A stretch of DNA of 64,000 nucleotides from an uncultured Bacteroides sp. (lineage in GTDB: Bacteria > Bacteroidota > Bacteroidia > Bacteroidales > Bacteroidaceae). The first letter of the stretch is position 1. The number at the start of each line of letters is the position of its first letter. Positions 16,063 through 25,420 of the stretch are shown piece after piece. The position numbers and the translations under genes were made by a program. Under the pieces are notes generated by a model. That model saw only the letters and a list, made by a program, of their open reading frames with translations. It searched no databases and was not told where the DNA came from. The stretch covers positions 60,566-124,565 of the forward strand of contig CASENE010000076.1 of assembly GCA_949289265.1 (NCBI GenBank). Reading direction: 5' to 3'.

Positions 16063-17358
16063 ATGGTACGACTATTGAAACGACTGGGGACGACCCCGAA
16101 ACAAGACACCCTTGCCCTCGCGCGCCTGCTCTGCGCCCTGCTCGTCGCGCTGCTGCCGGCGGCCCTGTGCCCGGCGCAGACCATCCGCGTGCAGACCGGC
16201 CTGGAAGTGCTCAAGGCCGACGGCTTCCGTTGCCTGCAAGGCAAGCGCGTGGGCCTCATCACCAACCCCACGGGCGTGGACAACCAACTGCGCTCCACCA
16301 TCGACATCCTCCACGAGGCGCCCGGCGTCCGTCTGGTGGCCCTCTATGCTCCGGAGCACGGCGTGCGCGGCAACGCCCATGCCGGAGACCACGTCGCCGA
16401 CCAACGCGACCCCGCCACCGGGCTGCCCGTCCATTCCCTCTACGGCAAGACGCGCAAGGCCACGCCGGAGATGCTGGAGGGCGTGGACGCGCTGGTGTAC
16501 GACATACAAGACATCGGCTGCCGCTCGTTCACCTACATCAGCACCCTGGGCTTGGCCATGGAGGCGGCGGCCGAGTGCGGCAAGGAACTCATCGTCTTGG
16601 ACAGGCCTAACCCCCTGGGCGGCAGGAAGGTGGAGGGATGCCTGGTGGAAGATGACTGCCTTTCGTTTGTCAGTCAATTCAAAATACCGTATCTTTACGG
16701 CCTCACTTGCGGAGAACTGGCCCTGATGCTCAACGGCGAGCGCATGCTCTCGGGCGGCGTCCGGTGCCAGCTGCACGTGGTCCCGATGAAGGGCTGGACG
16801 CGCGACATGGACTACACGCAGACGGGCTTGCAGTGGGTGCCCTCGTCGCCCCACGTGCCCCAGGCCCTGTCGGCATGGTTCTACCCGGTCAGCGGCATCC
16901 TGGGCGAGCTGGGATACATGTCCATCGGCGTGGGCTACACCATCCCCTTCCAGATGTTTGCCGCCCCGTGGGCCGAGGCCGACAGCCTGGCCCGGGCGCT
17001 GAACGCGCTGGAGGTGCCGGGCGTCATCTTCCGCCCCATCTACCTGAAGCCGTTCTACGCCGTGGGGCAGGGGCAGCAGTTGCAGGGCGTGCAGGTGCAC
17101 ATCGTCGACTATGCCCGCGCCCCCCTGAGCTGCATCCAGTTCCTGGTGATGCAGGAGGTGGCCCGCCTCTGGCCGGAACATGCCGTGTTCGACCATGCCG
17201 ACCCGGGCCGCTTCCGGATGTTCGACCAGGTGTGCGGCAGCCGTCAGGTGCGCGAACGCTTCGCCCGCCGCAACCGCTGGGAGGACGTGCGCGACTATTG
17301 GGACAAAGATGCAGAAGCGTTCCGCAAGTTGTCGGAGAAATACTATCTGTATCAATAA
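16063..17358 (+). CDS. namZ: Exo-beta-N-acetylmuramidase NamZ (DUF1343, GH171), copy 2
   Basis: 431 residues with a long n-region and a signal peptide ending near residue 39 (LLPAALCPAQ). It has the same family landmarks as the 2.2-kb copy: KRVGLITNPTG at 61-71, YAPEHGVRG with Glu98, YDIQDIGCRSFTYIS and LDRPNPLGG. The two paralogues differ strongly outside these blocks, which suggests old divergence and different substrates rather than recent duplication. A tandem-repeat array lies directly upstream, and the D-lactate dehydrogenase gene starts 16 nt downstream. Confidence 0.88.
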   Translation: MVRLLKRLGTTPKQDTLALARLLCALLVALLPAALCPAQTIRVQTGLEVLKADGFRCLQGKRVGLITNPTGVDNQLRSTIDILHEAPGVRLVALYAPEHGVRGNAHAGDHVADQRDPATGLPVHSLYGKTRKATPEMLEGVDALVYDIQDIGCRSFTYISTLGLAMEAAAECGKELIVLDRPNPLGGRKVEGCLVEDDCLSFVSQFKIPYLYGLTCGELALMLNGERMLSGGVRCQLHVVPMKGWTRDMDYTQTGLQWVPSSPHVPQALSAWFYPVSGILGELGYMSIGVGYTIPFQMFAAPWAEADSLARALNALEVPGVIFRPIYLKPFYAVGQGQQLQGVQVHIVDYARAPLSCIQFLVMQEVARLWPEHAVFDHADPGRFRMFDQVCGSRQVRERFARRNRWEDVRDYWDKDAEAFRKLSEKYYLYQ

Positions 17359-17373
17359 AGCATATACGTCAAT

Positions 17374-20268
17374 ATGGAAACTAACCGTTACGCCGCCTTC
17401 CTGCGCGAGGCACAGGCCTTCATCCCGCAGGAACGCATCTATACCGACGAACTGCGCCGCCTGGCTTGGGGCACGGACGCCGGCTTCTATCGCCTCGTCC
17501 CGCAAATCGTTATCCGTTCCATGGACGAGGATGAAGTGTCGCAACTGCTTCGTCTGGCCACGCGCCACCGGCTGCCCGTCACCTTCCGCGCCGCCGGCAC
17601 CAGCCTCTCCGGGCAGGCCATCAGCGACTCCATCCTCATCGTGGCCGGTAAGCACTGGGAGGCATATTCCATCAGTCCCGACCACGAACGCATCACCCTC
17701 CAGCCCGGCATCGTGGGACAACGCGTCAATGAGCTGCTGGCCCCCTACGGGCGTAAGTTTGCCCCCGACCCCGCTTCGGTGAAGAGCGCCATGGTGGGCG
17801 GCATCGTGATGAACAACGCCTCGGGCATGAACTGCGGCACACATGCCAACAGCGACCGCATGTTGCTGTCTGTCCGCATCGTCCTGGCCGACGGAACCGT
17901 GCTCGATACGGCAGACACCGTCAGCCGCGCCTCGTTCGAGGTGACGCATCGTGACTTCCTGCGCCGCCTCTGTGCCCTGCGCGATGCCATACGTGCCGAC
18001 CAGACACTGGCCGACCGTATCCGCTATAAGTACTCCATCAAGAACGTCACAGGCCTGAACCTTTTGCCTTTCGTTTGCTTCGACGACCCGTTTGACATCA
18101 TCGCCCACCTCATGGTAGGCAGCGAGGGTACCCTGGCTTTCCTGTCGCAGGTGACGATGAAGACCGAATACGATTATCCCTGCAAGGCCAGCGCGATGCT
18201 CTATTTCACCACCATCCAGGAGGCCAGCCGCGCCGTGGTGGCCATGAAGCCTCTGGCGGACGCCTCCGGCGAGCTGCTGGTGAAGGGCGCCGAGATGCTG
18301 GACTATAAGAGCCTCTCTTCCGTGGACGATGCGAATTACCTGAAGTATAAGACAGAGGTGGACGACCCCTCGGGCCTGACCGCCGTGCTGACCGAAACCA
18401 AGGCCCGCACGCCCGAAGAACTGCAGCAGAACATCGCAGCCATCACCCGTTGCCTGTCCGCTTTCCATACCTACGTGCCTGTCCGTTTCACAGACGACCC
18501 CGCAGAATACGGTCCCTACTGGGCCATCCGGTCGGGCATCTTCCCCTCGGTGGGAGGCACCCGCCGTCCCGGCACCACTTGCCTCATCGAAGATGTGGCT
18601 TTTCATATCGAAAACTTGCCCGATGCCACGGCCGACCTGCAGCAACTCATCGCCCGCCATGGTTATGACGACGCCTGCATCTATGGCCATGCCCTGGAAG
18701 GTAACTATCACTTCATCCTGAACCAGAGCTTTGCCACGGAGGCCGAGGTGAAGCGTTATGCCGACATGATGGAGGATGTCAAACACCTGGTGGTGGACAA
18801 ATACGACGGTTCCCTGAAAGCCGAGCACGGCACCGGACGCAACATGGCTCCTTACGTGCGTTACGAGTGGGGCGACGTGGCATTCGGCTATATGGAGAAG
18901 GTGAAACAGCTTTTCGATCCGTTGGGATTGCTCAATCCGGGCGTTATCTTCAACGACGACCCGCAGTGTCACCTGAAACACTTCAAGCCCCTGCCGCTTA
19001 TCTTCGGGGAAGGCCAGGAGACCGGCATCCAACCTTCTCTGAAGAAAGTGGACAAGTGCATCGAGTGCGGTTTTTGCGAGTTGAACTGCGTGTCGTGCGG
19101 CTTCAGCCTGTCGTCGCGTCAGCGCATTGTTATCCAGCGTGAGATAGCCCGTCTCCGTCAGAGTGGCGAAGACCCCGAGCGTCTGCACCTGCTGACCAAG
19201 CAATATTACTACCTCGGCAACCAGACTTGTGCGGGCGACGGTCTCTGTGCCATGTCTTGCCCCATGGGCATCAATACAGGCGACCTGACGCACTACGTCC
19301 GCCAGCAACTGCTGCCTCCGCAAAGTCTTGGCTACAAGGTGGGAGATTATGCAGCCCGTCATCTGTCTGGCATCGAGCGTTCATTGCGTCCTGTCCTGAC
19401 CCTGGCCGATACGACCCATGCCGTGTTGGGCACTTCCACTATGAGCAAATTGACACGTGGCCTGCACCATCTGCTGGGCATTCCCCAGTGGACACCGGCC
19501 ATGCCGAAGGCTTTCAAATGCCACGCCGAGAGAAAGGAAGTGCCAAGTCCTCGGAAGGTGGTCTACTTCCCCAGCTGCATCAATCAGACAATGGGCCTGG
19601 CCCGCAAGTCTCCTGTCGAGCAGCCGTTGGTGAACAAGATGACGAAGTTGCTGCAGAAGGCCGGGTATGAGGTGATATATCCCGAGCGTATGGACAAGTT
19701 GTGTTGCGGCACCATCTGGGAAAGCAAGGGCATGCCCGACATTGCCGACCGCAAGAGTGCCGAATTGGAAGCAGCCTTGTGGCAGGCCAGCGAGGAGGGA
19801 AAGTATCCCGTGCTTTGCGACCAAAGCCCCTGTCTGCACCGCATGCGCCAGACCATCCGTCGGATGAAGTTGTATGAGCCGGTGGAGTTTATCTACACCT
19901 TCCTGAGGCCGTATCTCACCTTTGTGCCCATCAACCGTCCTGTGGCCGTGCACATCACCTGCTCCATGCGTGAGATGGGTTTGGGCGACATGCTGGTGAA
20001 GCTGGCCCAGTTGTGCACCAAAGGCCGAGTGCTGGTGCCCGAAGAGGTGGGCTGTTGCGCCTTTGCCGGCGATAGGGGCTTTACTCATCCCGAGCTGAAC
20101 GCCTATGCCTTGCGCAAGCTCCGCCCGCAGATAGAGGCTGCCAACATACAGATAGGCTACAGCAACAGCCGGACGTGCGAAATCGGGCTGACTACCAACA
20201 GCGGCATACCCTACGTGTCCATCGCCTATCTGGTGGACGAATGCACGAAGAAGAAGGAGAACGAATAG
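17374..20268 (+). CDS. FAD/Fe-S D-lactate dehydrogenase (GlcD-GlpC-type fusion)
   Basis: 964 residues. The N-terminal part is a PCMH-type FAD-binding domain (AAGTSLSGQ near 73-81) followed by the FAD-oxidase C domain. Next come two Cys-rich 4Fe-4S motifs beginning at Cys562 (CIECGFCELNC) and Cys619 (CAGDGLCAMSCP), and a C-terminal HdrB/GlpC-type domain with paired CCG/CCA motifs near 777 and 894. This architecture is that of quinone-linked D-lactate or D-2-hydroxyacid dehydrogenases at the inner membrane. Its place two genes before murK-murQ fits oxidation of the D-lactate that MurQ releases, giving pyruvate and electrons. D-2-hydroxyglutarate is an alternative substrate for the fold. Confidence 0.82.
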   Translation: METNRYAAFLREAQAFIPQERIYTDELRRLAWGTDAGFYRLVPQIVIRSMDEDEVSQLLRLATRHRLPVTFRAAGTSLSGQAISDSILIVAGKHWEAYSISPDHERITLQPGIVGQRVNELLAPYGRKFAPDPASVKSAMVGGIVMNNASGMNCGTHANSDRMLLSVRIVLADGTVLDTADTVSRASFEVTHRDFLRRLCALRDAIRADQTLADRIRYKYSIKNVTGLNLLPFVCFDDPFDIIAHLMVGSEGTLAFLSQVTMKTEYDYPCKASAMLYFTTIQEASRAVVAMKPLADASGELLVKGAEMLDYKSLSSVDDANYLKYKTEVDDPSGLTAVLTETKARTPEELQQNIAAITRCLSAFHTYVPVRFTDDPAEYGPYWAIRSGIFPSVGGTRRPGTTCLIEDVAFHIENLPDATADLQQLIARHGYDDACIYGHALEGNYHFILNQSFATEAEVKRYADMMEDVKHLVVDKYDGSLKAEHGTGRNMAPYVRYEWGDVAFGYMEKVKQLFDPLGLLNPGVIFNDDPQCHLKHFKPLPLIFGEGQETGIQPSLKKVDKCIECGFCELNCVSCGFSLSSRQRIVIQREIARLRQSGEDPERLHLLTKQYYYLGNQTCAGDGLCAMSCPMGINTGDLTHYVRQQLLPPQSLGYKVGDYAARHLSGIERSLRPVLTLADTTHAVLGTSTMSKLTRGLHHLLGIPQWTPAMPKAFKCHAERKEVPSPRKVVYFPSCINQTMGLARKSPVEQPLVNKMTKLLQKAGYEVIYPERMDKLCCGTIWESKGMPDIADRKSAELEAALWQASEEGKYPVLCDQSPCLHRMRQTIRRMKLYEPVEFIYTFLRPYLTFVPINRPVAVHITCSMREMGLGDMLVKLAQLCTKGRVLVPEEVGCCAFAGDRGFTHPELNAYALRKLRPQIEAANIQIGYSNSRTCEIGLTTNSGIPYVSIAYLVDECTKKKENE

Positions 20269-20300
20269 CAGACAGCATCACTTACAAACAGAAACAAACC

Positions 20301-21515
20301 ATGGATAAGAACCAAACAGCACCCACCGGCCCCCGGACGAGCCAGCGCATCCTGGCGCTCGACATTCTGAGGGGCATCACCATAGCAGGCATGATACTGG
20401 TGAACAATCCCGGTTCGTGGGGACACATCTACGCTCCGCTGCGTCATGCAGAGTGGAACGGACTGACCCCGACCGACCTGGTGTTCCCGTTTTTCATGTT
20501 CATCATGGGCATATCGACCTACATTTCGTTGCGGAAGTATGACTTTACCTTTAGCCGTGCGGCGGCGTTGAAGATCGTGCGGCGCACGGTGGTAATCTTT
20601 CTCATCGGCATGGCCATCGGGTGGTTCTCGCGCTTCTGTTACTATTGGAGTAGCCCGACGGAGGGTATCGGCTTCGGGGCGCAACTGTGGGAGGCCGTAT
20701 GGACGTTCGACCACATCCGCATCCTGGGCGTGATGCAACGGTTGGCCTTGTGCTATTGCGCCGCGGCCCTGATTGCCCTCACGGTGCGCCACCGCTACAT
20801 TCCCTGGCTGATTGCCTGCCTCCTGGTGGGCTACTTCCTGCTGCTGATGGGCGGAAACGGTTTTGTCTACGGCGAGGCCAACGTCCTCTCGGTGGTCGAC
20901 CGGGCCATACTGACGCCGGCGCACATGTATAAAGACAACGGCATTGATCCCGAAGGCATCCTGAGCACCATACCGGCCATTGCGCACGTCTTGTTGGGCT
21001 TCTGCGTGGGGCGGATGATGCTTCGGCGGCGGGAGGGCGAGGTCGAGCAGAGTCGCGACGAGGTGTTGCGCTCGCACTTGATAAAGCTCTTCCTGGTGGG
21101 CACGGTGCTGACCTTTGCCGGCCTGCTGCTGAGCTATGGCTGCCCGTTGAACAAGAAAGTCTGGTCGCCCACGTTTGTCCTGACTACGTGCGGCCTGGCA
21201 TCCAGCCTGCTGGCCCTGCTCATCTGGGTGATCGACGTGAGAGGGTGGCGGCGTTGGAGCCTCTTCTTCGAGTCGTTTGGCGTCAACCCCCTGTTCATGT
21301 ACGTGCTTGGCGGGGTGCTGGGTATCCTGTTCGGCTGCATCCGCCTGCCCTGGGACGGGGGCAGCATCAGCATACACGGCCTGATGTACGACGTCTGCCT
21401 GCGGCCCTGGCTGGGCGACACGGGCGGCTCGCTGGCCTATGCCCTGGTGTTTGTGTGCATCAACTGGTGCATCGGTTACCAATTGTATAAGCGTAAGATT
21501 TACATTAAGATATAA
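20301..21515 (+). CDS. murT: MurT-like MurNAc transporter (DUF5009, HGSNAT-related)
   Basis: 404 residues from ATG 20301, with about ten hydrophobic segments. It belongs to the DUF5009/heparan-alpha-glucosaminide acetyltransferase-like group, and the order with MurK and MurQ matches the murTKQ operon described in Tannerella forsythia, where MurT imports MurNAc. The stretch RHAEWNGLTPTDLVFPFFMF keeps the HxxWNGLT signature that carries the active-site His of human HGSNAT. The protein may therefore keep, or descend from, a transmembrane acetyl-transfer function. It lies 32 nt after the dehydrogenase gene and 4 nt before murK. Confidence 0.78.
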   Translation: MDKNQTAPTGPRTSQRILALDILRGITIAGMILVNNPGSWGHIYAPLRHAEWNGLTPTDLVFPFFMFIMGISTYISLRKYDFTFSRAAALKIVRRTVVIFLIGMAIGWFSRFCYYWSSPTEGIGFGAQLWEAVWTFDHIRILGVMQRLALCYCAAALIALTVRHRYIPWLIACLLVGYFLLLMGGNGFVYGEANVLSVVDRAILTPAHMYKDNGIDPEGILSTIPAIAHVLLGFCVGRMMLRRREGEVEQSRDEVLRSHLIKLFLVGTVLTFAGLLLSYGCPLNKKVWSPTFVLTTCGLASSLLALLIWVIDVRGWRRWSLFFESFGVNPLFMYVLGGVLGILFGCIRLPWDGGSISIHGLMYDVCLRPWLGDTGGSLAYALVFVCINWCIGYQLYKRKIYIKI

Positions 21516-21519
21516 GATT

Positions 21520-22359
21520 ATGATATTGATAGCAGACAGTGGCTCCACGAAGACGCATTGGTGCTTGGCGGAGCAGGGAGAAGTGGTTCGGGAAGTGTTC
21601 ACAAAGGGCACCAACCCGTTCTTCCAGTCGGAGGAAGAGATTAGCGGCGAGGTGACCGCCCTGGTGGCGCAGCTGGACGGAAGGCGTCCGGAGGCGGTGT
21701 ATTTCTACGGGGCAGGCTGCGCCTTTCCGGACAAGATAGACCTGGTGACGCGCGCTATCCGTGCCCACTTGCCCGGCGCGGAGGTCGAGGTCAGCACCGA
21801 CATGCTGGCCGCCGCCCGAGGCTTGTGTGGACGCCGGGCGGGCATCGCCTGCATACTGGGCACGGGCAGCAACTCGTGTTTCTACGACGGGTCGGCCATC
21901 GTCAGCAATGTCTCGCCCCTGGGATTCATCCTGGGCGACGAGGGCAGCGGCGCCGTGCTGGGCCGCCTGATGGTGGGCAACTTGCTGAAGAACCAGATGA
22001 CTCCGGGGCTGAAAGAGCAGTTCCTGGACGAGACGGGTCTGACACCCGCCGAGATTATCGACCGGGTCTACCGCCGTCCCTTCCCCAACCGCTTCCTGGC
22101 CGGGCTGTCCCCCTTCCTGTCGCGCCACCTGGACGACCCCACCGTGCATGCCCTCGTGCTGGACAGCTTCCGCGCCTTTTTCCGCCGCAACGTCCTGCAA
22201 TACGAAGGCTGCCGCACGTATCCCGTCCATTTCATCGGCTCCGTGGCCCACTATTACCGCCCGCTCCTGGCCGAGGCAGCCGCCGCCGAAGGCTTGACGC
22301 TGGGCACCGTGCTCCAAAGCCCCATGCCCGGGCTCGTGGCCTACCACGCCGGAGCATGA
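21520..22359 (+). CDS. murK: MurNAc kinase MurK (BadF/BcrA-type ASKHA ATPase)
   Basis: 279 residues from ATG 21520, 4 nt after murT. The phosphate-1 loop DSGSTKTHW (6-14), acidic TDM (Asp94) and phosphate-2 loop LGTGSNS (113-119) identify an ASKHA sugar kinase of the BadF/BadG family, as used for GlcNAc or MurNAc. Between MurT and MurQ it should phosphorylate imported MurNAc at O6. Some homologues also accept GlcNAc. Cytoplasmic. Confidence 0.85.
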   Translation: MILIADSGSTKTHWCLAEQGEVVREVFTKGTNPFFQSEEEISGEVTALVAQLDGRRPEAVYFYGAGCAFPDKIDLVTRAIRAHLPGAEVEVSTDMLAAARGLCGRRAGIACILGTGSNSCFYDGSAIVSNVSPLGFILGDEGSGAVLGRLMVGNLLKNQMTPGLKEQFLDETGLTPAEIIDRVYRRPFPNRFLAGLSPFLSRHLDDPTVHALVLDSFRAFFRRNVLQYEGCRTYPVHFIGSVAHYYRPLLAEAAAAEGLTLGTVLQSPMPGLVAYHAGA

Positions 22360-22435
22360 CCCCAGAGCCGCCACGACACGCATACGCAGACCCAACCTCA
22401 GAAGGTGAGACACACCTGATAAACTGTAAAACCCT

Positions 22436-23266
22436 ATGGCATTCATCAAGATTTCAGAGCAACCTTCGCTCTACAACGACCTGGACAAGATGTCGGTGCA
22501 CGAGATACTGACAGACATCAACACCGAAGACCAGAAAGTGGCCCTGGCCGTCCGCAAGGCCATCCCGCAGATAGAGAAGCTCGTCAACCAGATAGTCCCC
22601 CGCATGAAACAAGGCGGCCGCATCTTCTACATCGGCGCGGGCACCAGCGGACGCCTCGGCGTGCTGGACGCCTCCGAGATACCCCCCACTTTCGGCATGC
22701 CGCCCACGTTGGTCATCGGCCTCATCGCCGGGGGCGACACGGCCCTGCGCAATCCCGTGGAGAAGGCCGAGGACGACACCGCACGCGGCTGGCAGGAGCT
22801 GACCGAGCGCAACATCTCGACGAAGGACACCGTCATCGGCATCGCCGCCAGCGGAACGACCCCCTACGTCATCGGCGCCCTGCGTGAGGCCCGCGCCCAC
22901 GGCATCCTCACCGCCTGCATCACCAGCAACCCCGACAGCCCCATGGCCGCGGAGGCAGACATACCCATCGAGATGATCGTAGGCCCCGAGTTCGTCACCG
23001 GAAGCAGCCGCATGAAGTCCGGAACGGGACAGAAGATGATACTCAACATGATTACCACCACCGTCATGATACAACTGGGCCGCGTCAAGGGCAACAAGAT
23101 GGTCAACATGCAGCTGACCAACCAGAAGCTCGTCGACCGCGGCACGCGCATGCTCGTCGACGAGTTGGGCCTGGACTACGGAAAGGCGCACGCCCTCCTG
23201 CTGATGCACGGCTCCGTCAAGGCCGCCATCGACGCCTACCGCGGCGCGGGAGCCCCCTCGTTGTAA
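22436..23266 (+). CDS. murQ: N-acetylmuramic acid 6-phosphate etherase
   Basis: 276 residues with a SIS domain. IGAGTSGRLGVLDASEIPPT at 66-85 contains the sugar-phosphate loop and Glu81, which corresponds to the catalytic Glu of E. coli MurQ. IAASGTTPYV and SSRMKSGTGQKMILNM are further family marks. The enzyme splits MurNAc-6-phosphate into GlcNAc-6-phosphate and D-lactate. It is slightly shorter than the E. coli enzyme at the C-terminus. The 76-nt gap to murK shows no clear promoter, so it is probably the last core gene of a dld-murT-murK-murQ unit. Confidence 0.95.
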   Translation: MAFIKISEQPSLYNDLDKMSVHEILTDINTEDQKVALAVRKAIPQIEKLVNQIVPRMKQGGRIFYIGAGTSGRLGVLDASEIPPTFGMPPTLVIGLIAGGDTALRNPVEKAEDDTARGWQELTERNISTKDTVIGIAASGTTPYVIGALREARAHGILTACITSNPDSPMAAEADIPIEMIVGPEFVTGSSRMKSGTGQKMILNMITTTVMIQLGRVKGNKMVNMQLTNQKLVDRGTRMLVDELGLDYGKAHALLLMHGSVKAAIDAYRGAGAPSL

Positions 23267-23330
23267 ATAAATCGGAAAGCCGGCCGCCTTCGCGCAACGT
23301 GTTGATAATGAGCATACGGAGACTCAGGCA

Positions 23331-23418
23331 GGATGAGTCGCCGACTGATGCAGGATGAGTCGCCGACTGATGCCGGATGAGTCGCCGACTGATGTGGGAT
23401 GAGTCGCCGACTCATCCC
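23331..23418. repeat. 22-bp x4 intergenic tandem array (GGATGAG family), highly regular
   Basis: Units start at 23331, 23353, 23375 and 23397 with the common core GGATGAGTCGCCGACTGATG. The first 20 bases of units 1-3 are identical, and the last unit ends CGACTCATCC, making a perfect 10-bp dyad around one base. Same family as 15863-15950. It occupies the 198-bp gap between murQ and the serine hydrolase gene. Confidence 0.92.
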
Positions 23419-23464
23419 CGGCTGCCTCCGATGTAAAGAATATTAACCCACAAACCCACTCCTC

Positions 23465-25384
23465 ATGAAACCCCTCAGATTCCTCCTCGCCCTCGCCCTC
23501 CTGGCGGGAGCGTCCGCCGCCCCGGCGCAGCAGCTGCCCCGCGTGGCCCCCGAACAGGTGGGCATGGACTCGCGCCACCTCCAGTATGCCGACCAGGCCA
23601 TCCGCCGCGCCATCCACGACGACGGCATCCCCGGCGCCGTCCTGGCCGTCGTGCGCCACGGCAAGATGGCCTACCTCAAGGCCTACGGCAACCGCAGCGT
23701 CTACCCCGACACCGTGCCGATGACCACCGACGCCATATTCGACATGGCGTCGTGCAGCAAGGCCATGTCCACTGCCATCTCCACCCTCATCCTGGCCGAA
23801 CGCGGACAGTTGCGCCTCTTGGACGCCGTCAGCCTCCATCTCCCCGGCTTCCGCGACTGGACTGATCCCGCCACCGGCCGCAGCCGGACCATCCGCCTGG
23901 CCGACCTGCTGACGCACACCTCCGGCCTTCCGCCCTACGCCCCGGTGGACCGTCTGGTCGAGGCCTCCGGCATGCTCCGCCCCGACGTCCTGCTTCAGTA
24001 CATAGACACCTGCCGACGGGATTTCGCCCCGCAGACGGACTTCCAATACAGCTGCCTGAACTACATTGCCCTGCAGCACGTCATCGAGGCCGTCTCCGGA
24101 CAGTCCCTGCGCGACTTCGCCCGGCAGAACATCTTCGACGTCCTGGGCATGGACCACACCGACTACCTGCCCTGCCGCACGGACAAGCGCGGACGCTGGG
24201 TCAACGTCTCCGACGCGCACTGGGCCCGCCGGGGCGAGGATTGGCACGCGATGATAGCCCCCACCGAGGTGCAGCCCAATGGGCAAGTGCTCTGCGGACA
24301 GGTGCACGACCCCCTGGCCCGCATCATGAACGGGGGCGTCAGCGGCAATGCCGGCGTCTTTTCGACAGCCAATGACATCGCCATCCTCTGTGCCGCCCTG
24401 CAGAACGGGGGACAATGGCAGGGCCGGCGCATCCTCTCGCCGCAGACCGTGCGTGCCATGCGTACGGTTCCCCGGGCCACGGCCGCCCTGGGGCGCACGC
24501 TGGGATGGGACTGCTTCACCGCCTATGCGTCGAACAACGGCGACTTCTTCTCTCCCCAGACCTACGGGCATACGGGCTACACAGGCACCAGCATCGTCAT
24601 CGACCCCGTGACGGACACCAGCGTCATCCTCCTTATCAACGCCGTCCATCCCAAAGACGAGCATAGCGTGGTGCGCCTCCGTTCGCTGGTGGCCAACGCC
24701 GTGGCGGCGTCCATCCGCTGCACGGGCACCTGCCGCGAGGGACAGGCCTGCGCCGATGCCTCGTGCGATGCGCCGGCTCCCTACACCGAACACTACTACC
24801 GCCGCTTCCTCCAGTTCATGGACGAACCCGACGTCACGCCGCAAGACATCGTGATGCTGGGCAACAGCCTGACCGAGAACGGCGGCGACTGGGCCGACAG
24901 GTTGGGGCACCGTCACGTGCTCAACCGGGGCATCATCGGCGACTGTGCCGCCGGCGTCATGGATCGTCTCCACCAGATACTGCCCGGGCATCCCCGCCAG
25001 ATTTGCCTCATGATAGGGGTCAACGACCTGGCCAACGGCTGCTCGCCGGACAGCATAGCCGGCATGGTAGACCGCCTGTTGGCACGCATTCAGACCGAGT
25101 CGCCGGACACGAAGGTGTGCCTGCAGAGCCTCTTGCCCGTCAACGAGAGCTTTGGCCGCTACTCGCGCCTGGAGGGGAAGACCGACCTCGTGCCTGCGAC
25201 CAACCGCCTGCTGCGGCAGGTGGCCGAGCGTCGCGGCGTCTCGTTTGTCGACCTCTTCCCCCTCTTCACCGACGGCAAGCGGAGCCACATTCTCCGTGCC
25301 GACCTCTCGACCGACGGTCTCCATCTGAACGAGGCCGGCTACCGCATCTGGCAAAAAGCCCTGAAGCCCCACCTCGTCCGCTGA
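23465..25384 (+). CDS. Serine hydrolase (beta-lactamase fold) fused to an SGNH esterase
   Basis: 639 residues with a signal peptide (about 1-22). The first domain (about 30-420) is a class C beta-lactamase/DD-peptidase fold: ASCSKAM with the SxxK pair Ser96/Lys99, FQYSCLNY as the Tyr element, and YGHTGYTG as the third motif. The second domain (about 455-639) is an SGNH hydrolase with the blocks MLGNSLT, NRGIIGD, GVNDL and DGLHLN. Acting in the periplasm at the end of the murein cluster, the pair could trim peptide stems or D-amino esters and remove O-acetyl groups. These targets are inferred. A terminator follows. Confidence 0.82.
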   Translation: MKPLRFLLALALLAGASAAPAQQLPRVAPEQVGMDSRHLQYADQAIRRAIHDDGIPGAVLAVVRHGKMAYLKAYGNRSVYPDTVPMTTDAIFDMASCSKAMSTAISTLILAERGQLRLLDAVSLHLPGFRDWTDPATGRSRTIRLADLLTHTSGLPPYAPVDRLVEASGMLRPDVLLQYIDTCRRDFAPQTDFQYSCLNYIALQHVIEAVSGQSLRDFARQNIFDVLGMDHTDYLPCRTDKRGRWVNVSDAHWARRGEDWHAMIAPTEVQPNGQVLCGQVHDPLARIMNGGVSGNAGVFSTANDIAILCAALQNGGQWQGRRILSPQTVRAMRTVPRATAALGRTLGWDCFTAYASNNGDFFSPQTYGHTGYTGTSIVIDPVTDTSVILLINAVHPKDEHSVVRLRSLVANAVAASIRCTGTCREGQACADASCDAPAPYTEHYYRRFLQFMDEPDVTPQDIVMLGNSLTENGGDWADRLGHRHVLNRGIIGDCAAGVMDRLHQILPGHPRQICLMIGVNDLANGCSPDSIAGMVDRLLARIQTESPDTKVCLQSLLPVNESFGRYSRLEGKTDLVPATNRLLRQVAERRGVSFVDLFPLFTDGKRSHILRADLSTDGLHLNEAGYRIWQKALKPHLVR

Positions 25385-25420
25385 CACGCGCCGCCCCGCC
25401 TTCTCCGGCCCGGCACGCAA

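Noticed and set aside
16072-19362. A 1096-codon open frame on the minus strand opposite namZ-2 and the D-lactate dehydrogenase gene
   Set aside because: It is His- and Arg-rich low-quality sequence mirroring two well-conserved plus-strand genes; such open antisense frames are common in G+C-rich coding DNA with few TAA/TAG codons.
23331-23418. CRISPR array
   Set aside because: Units are directly adjacent with no unique spacers, and no cas genes are present; it is a simple tandem array.
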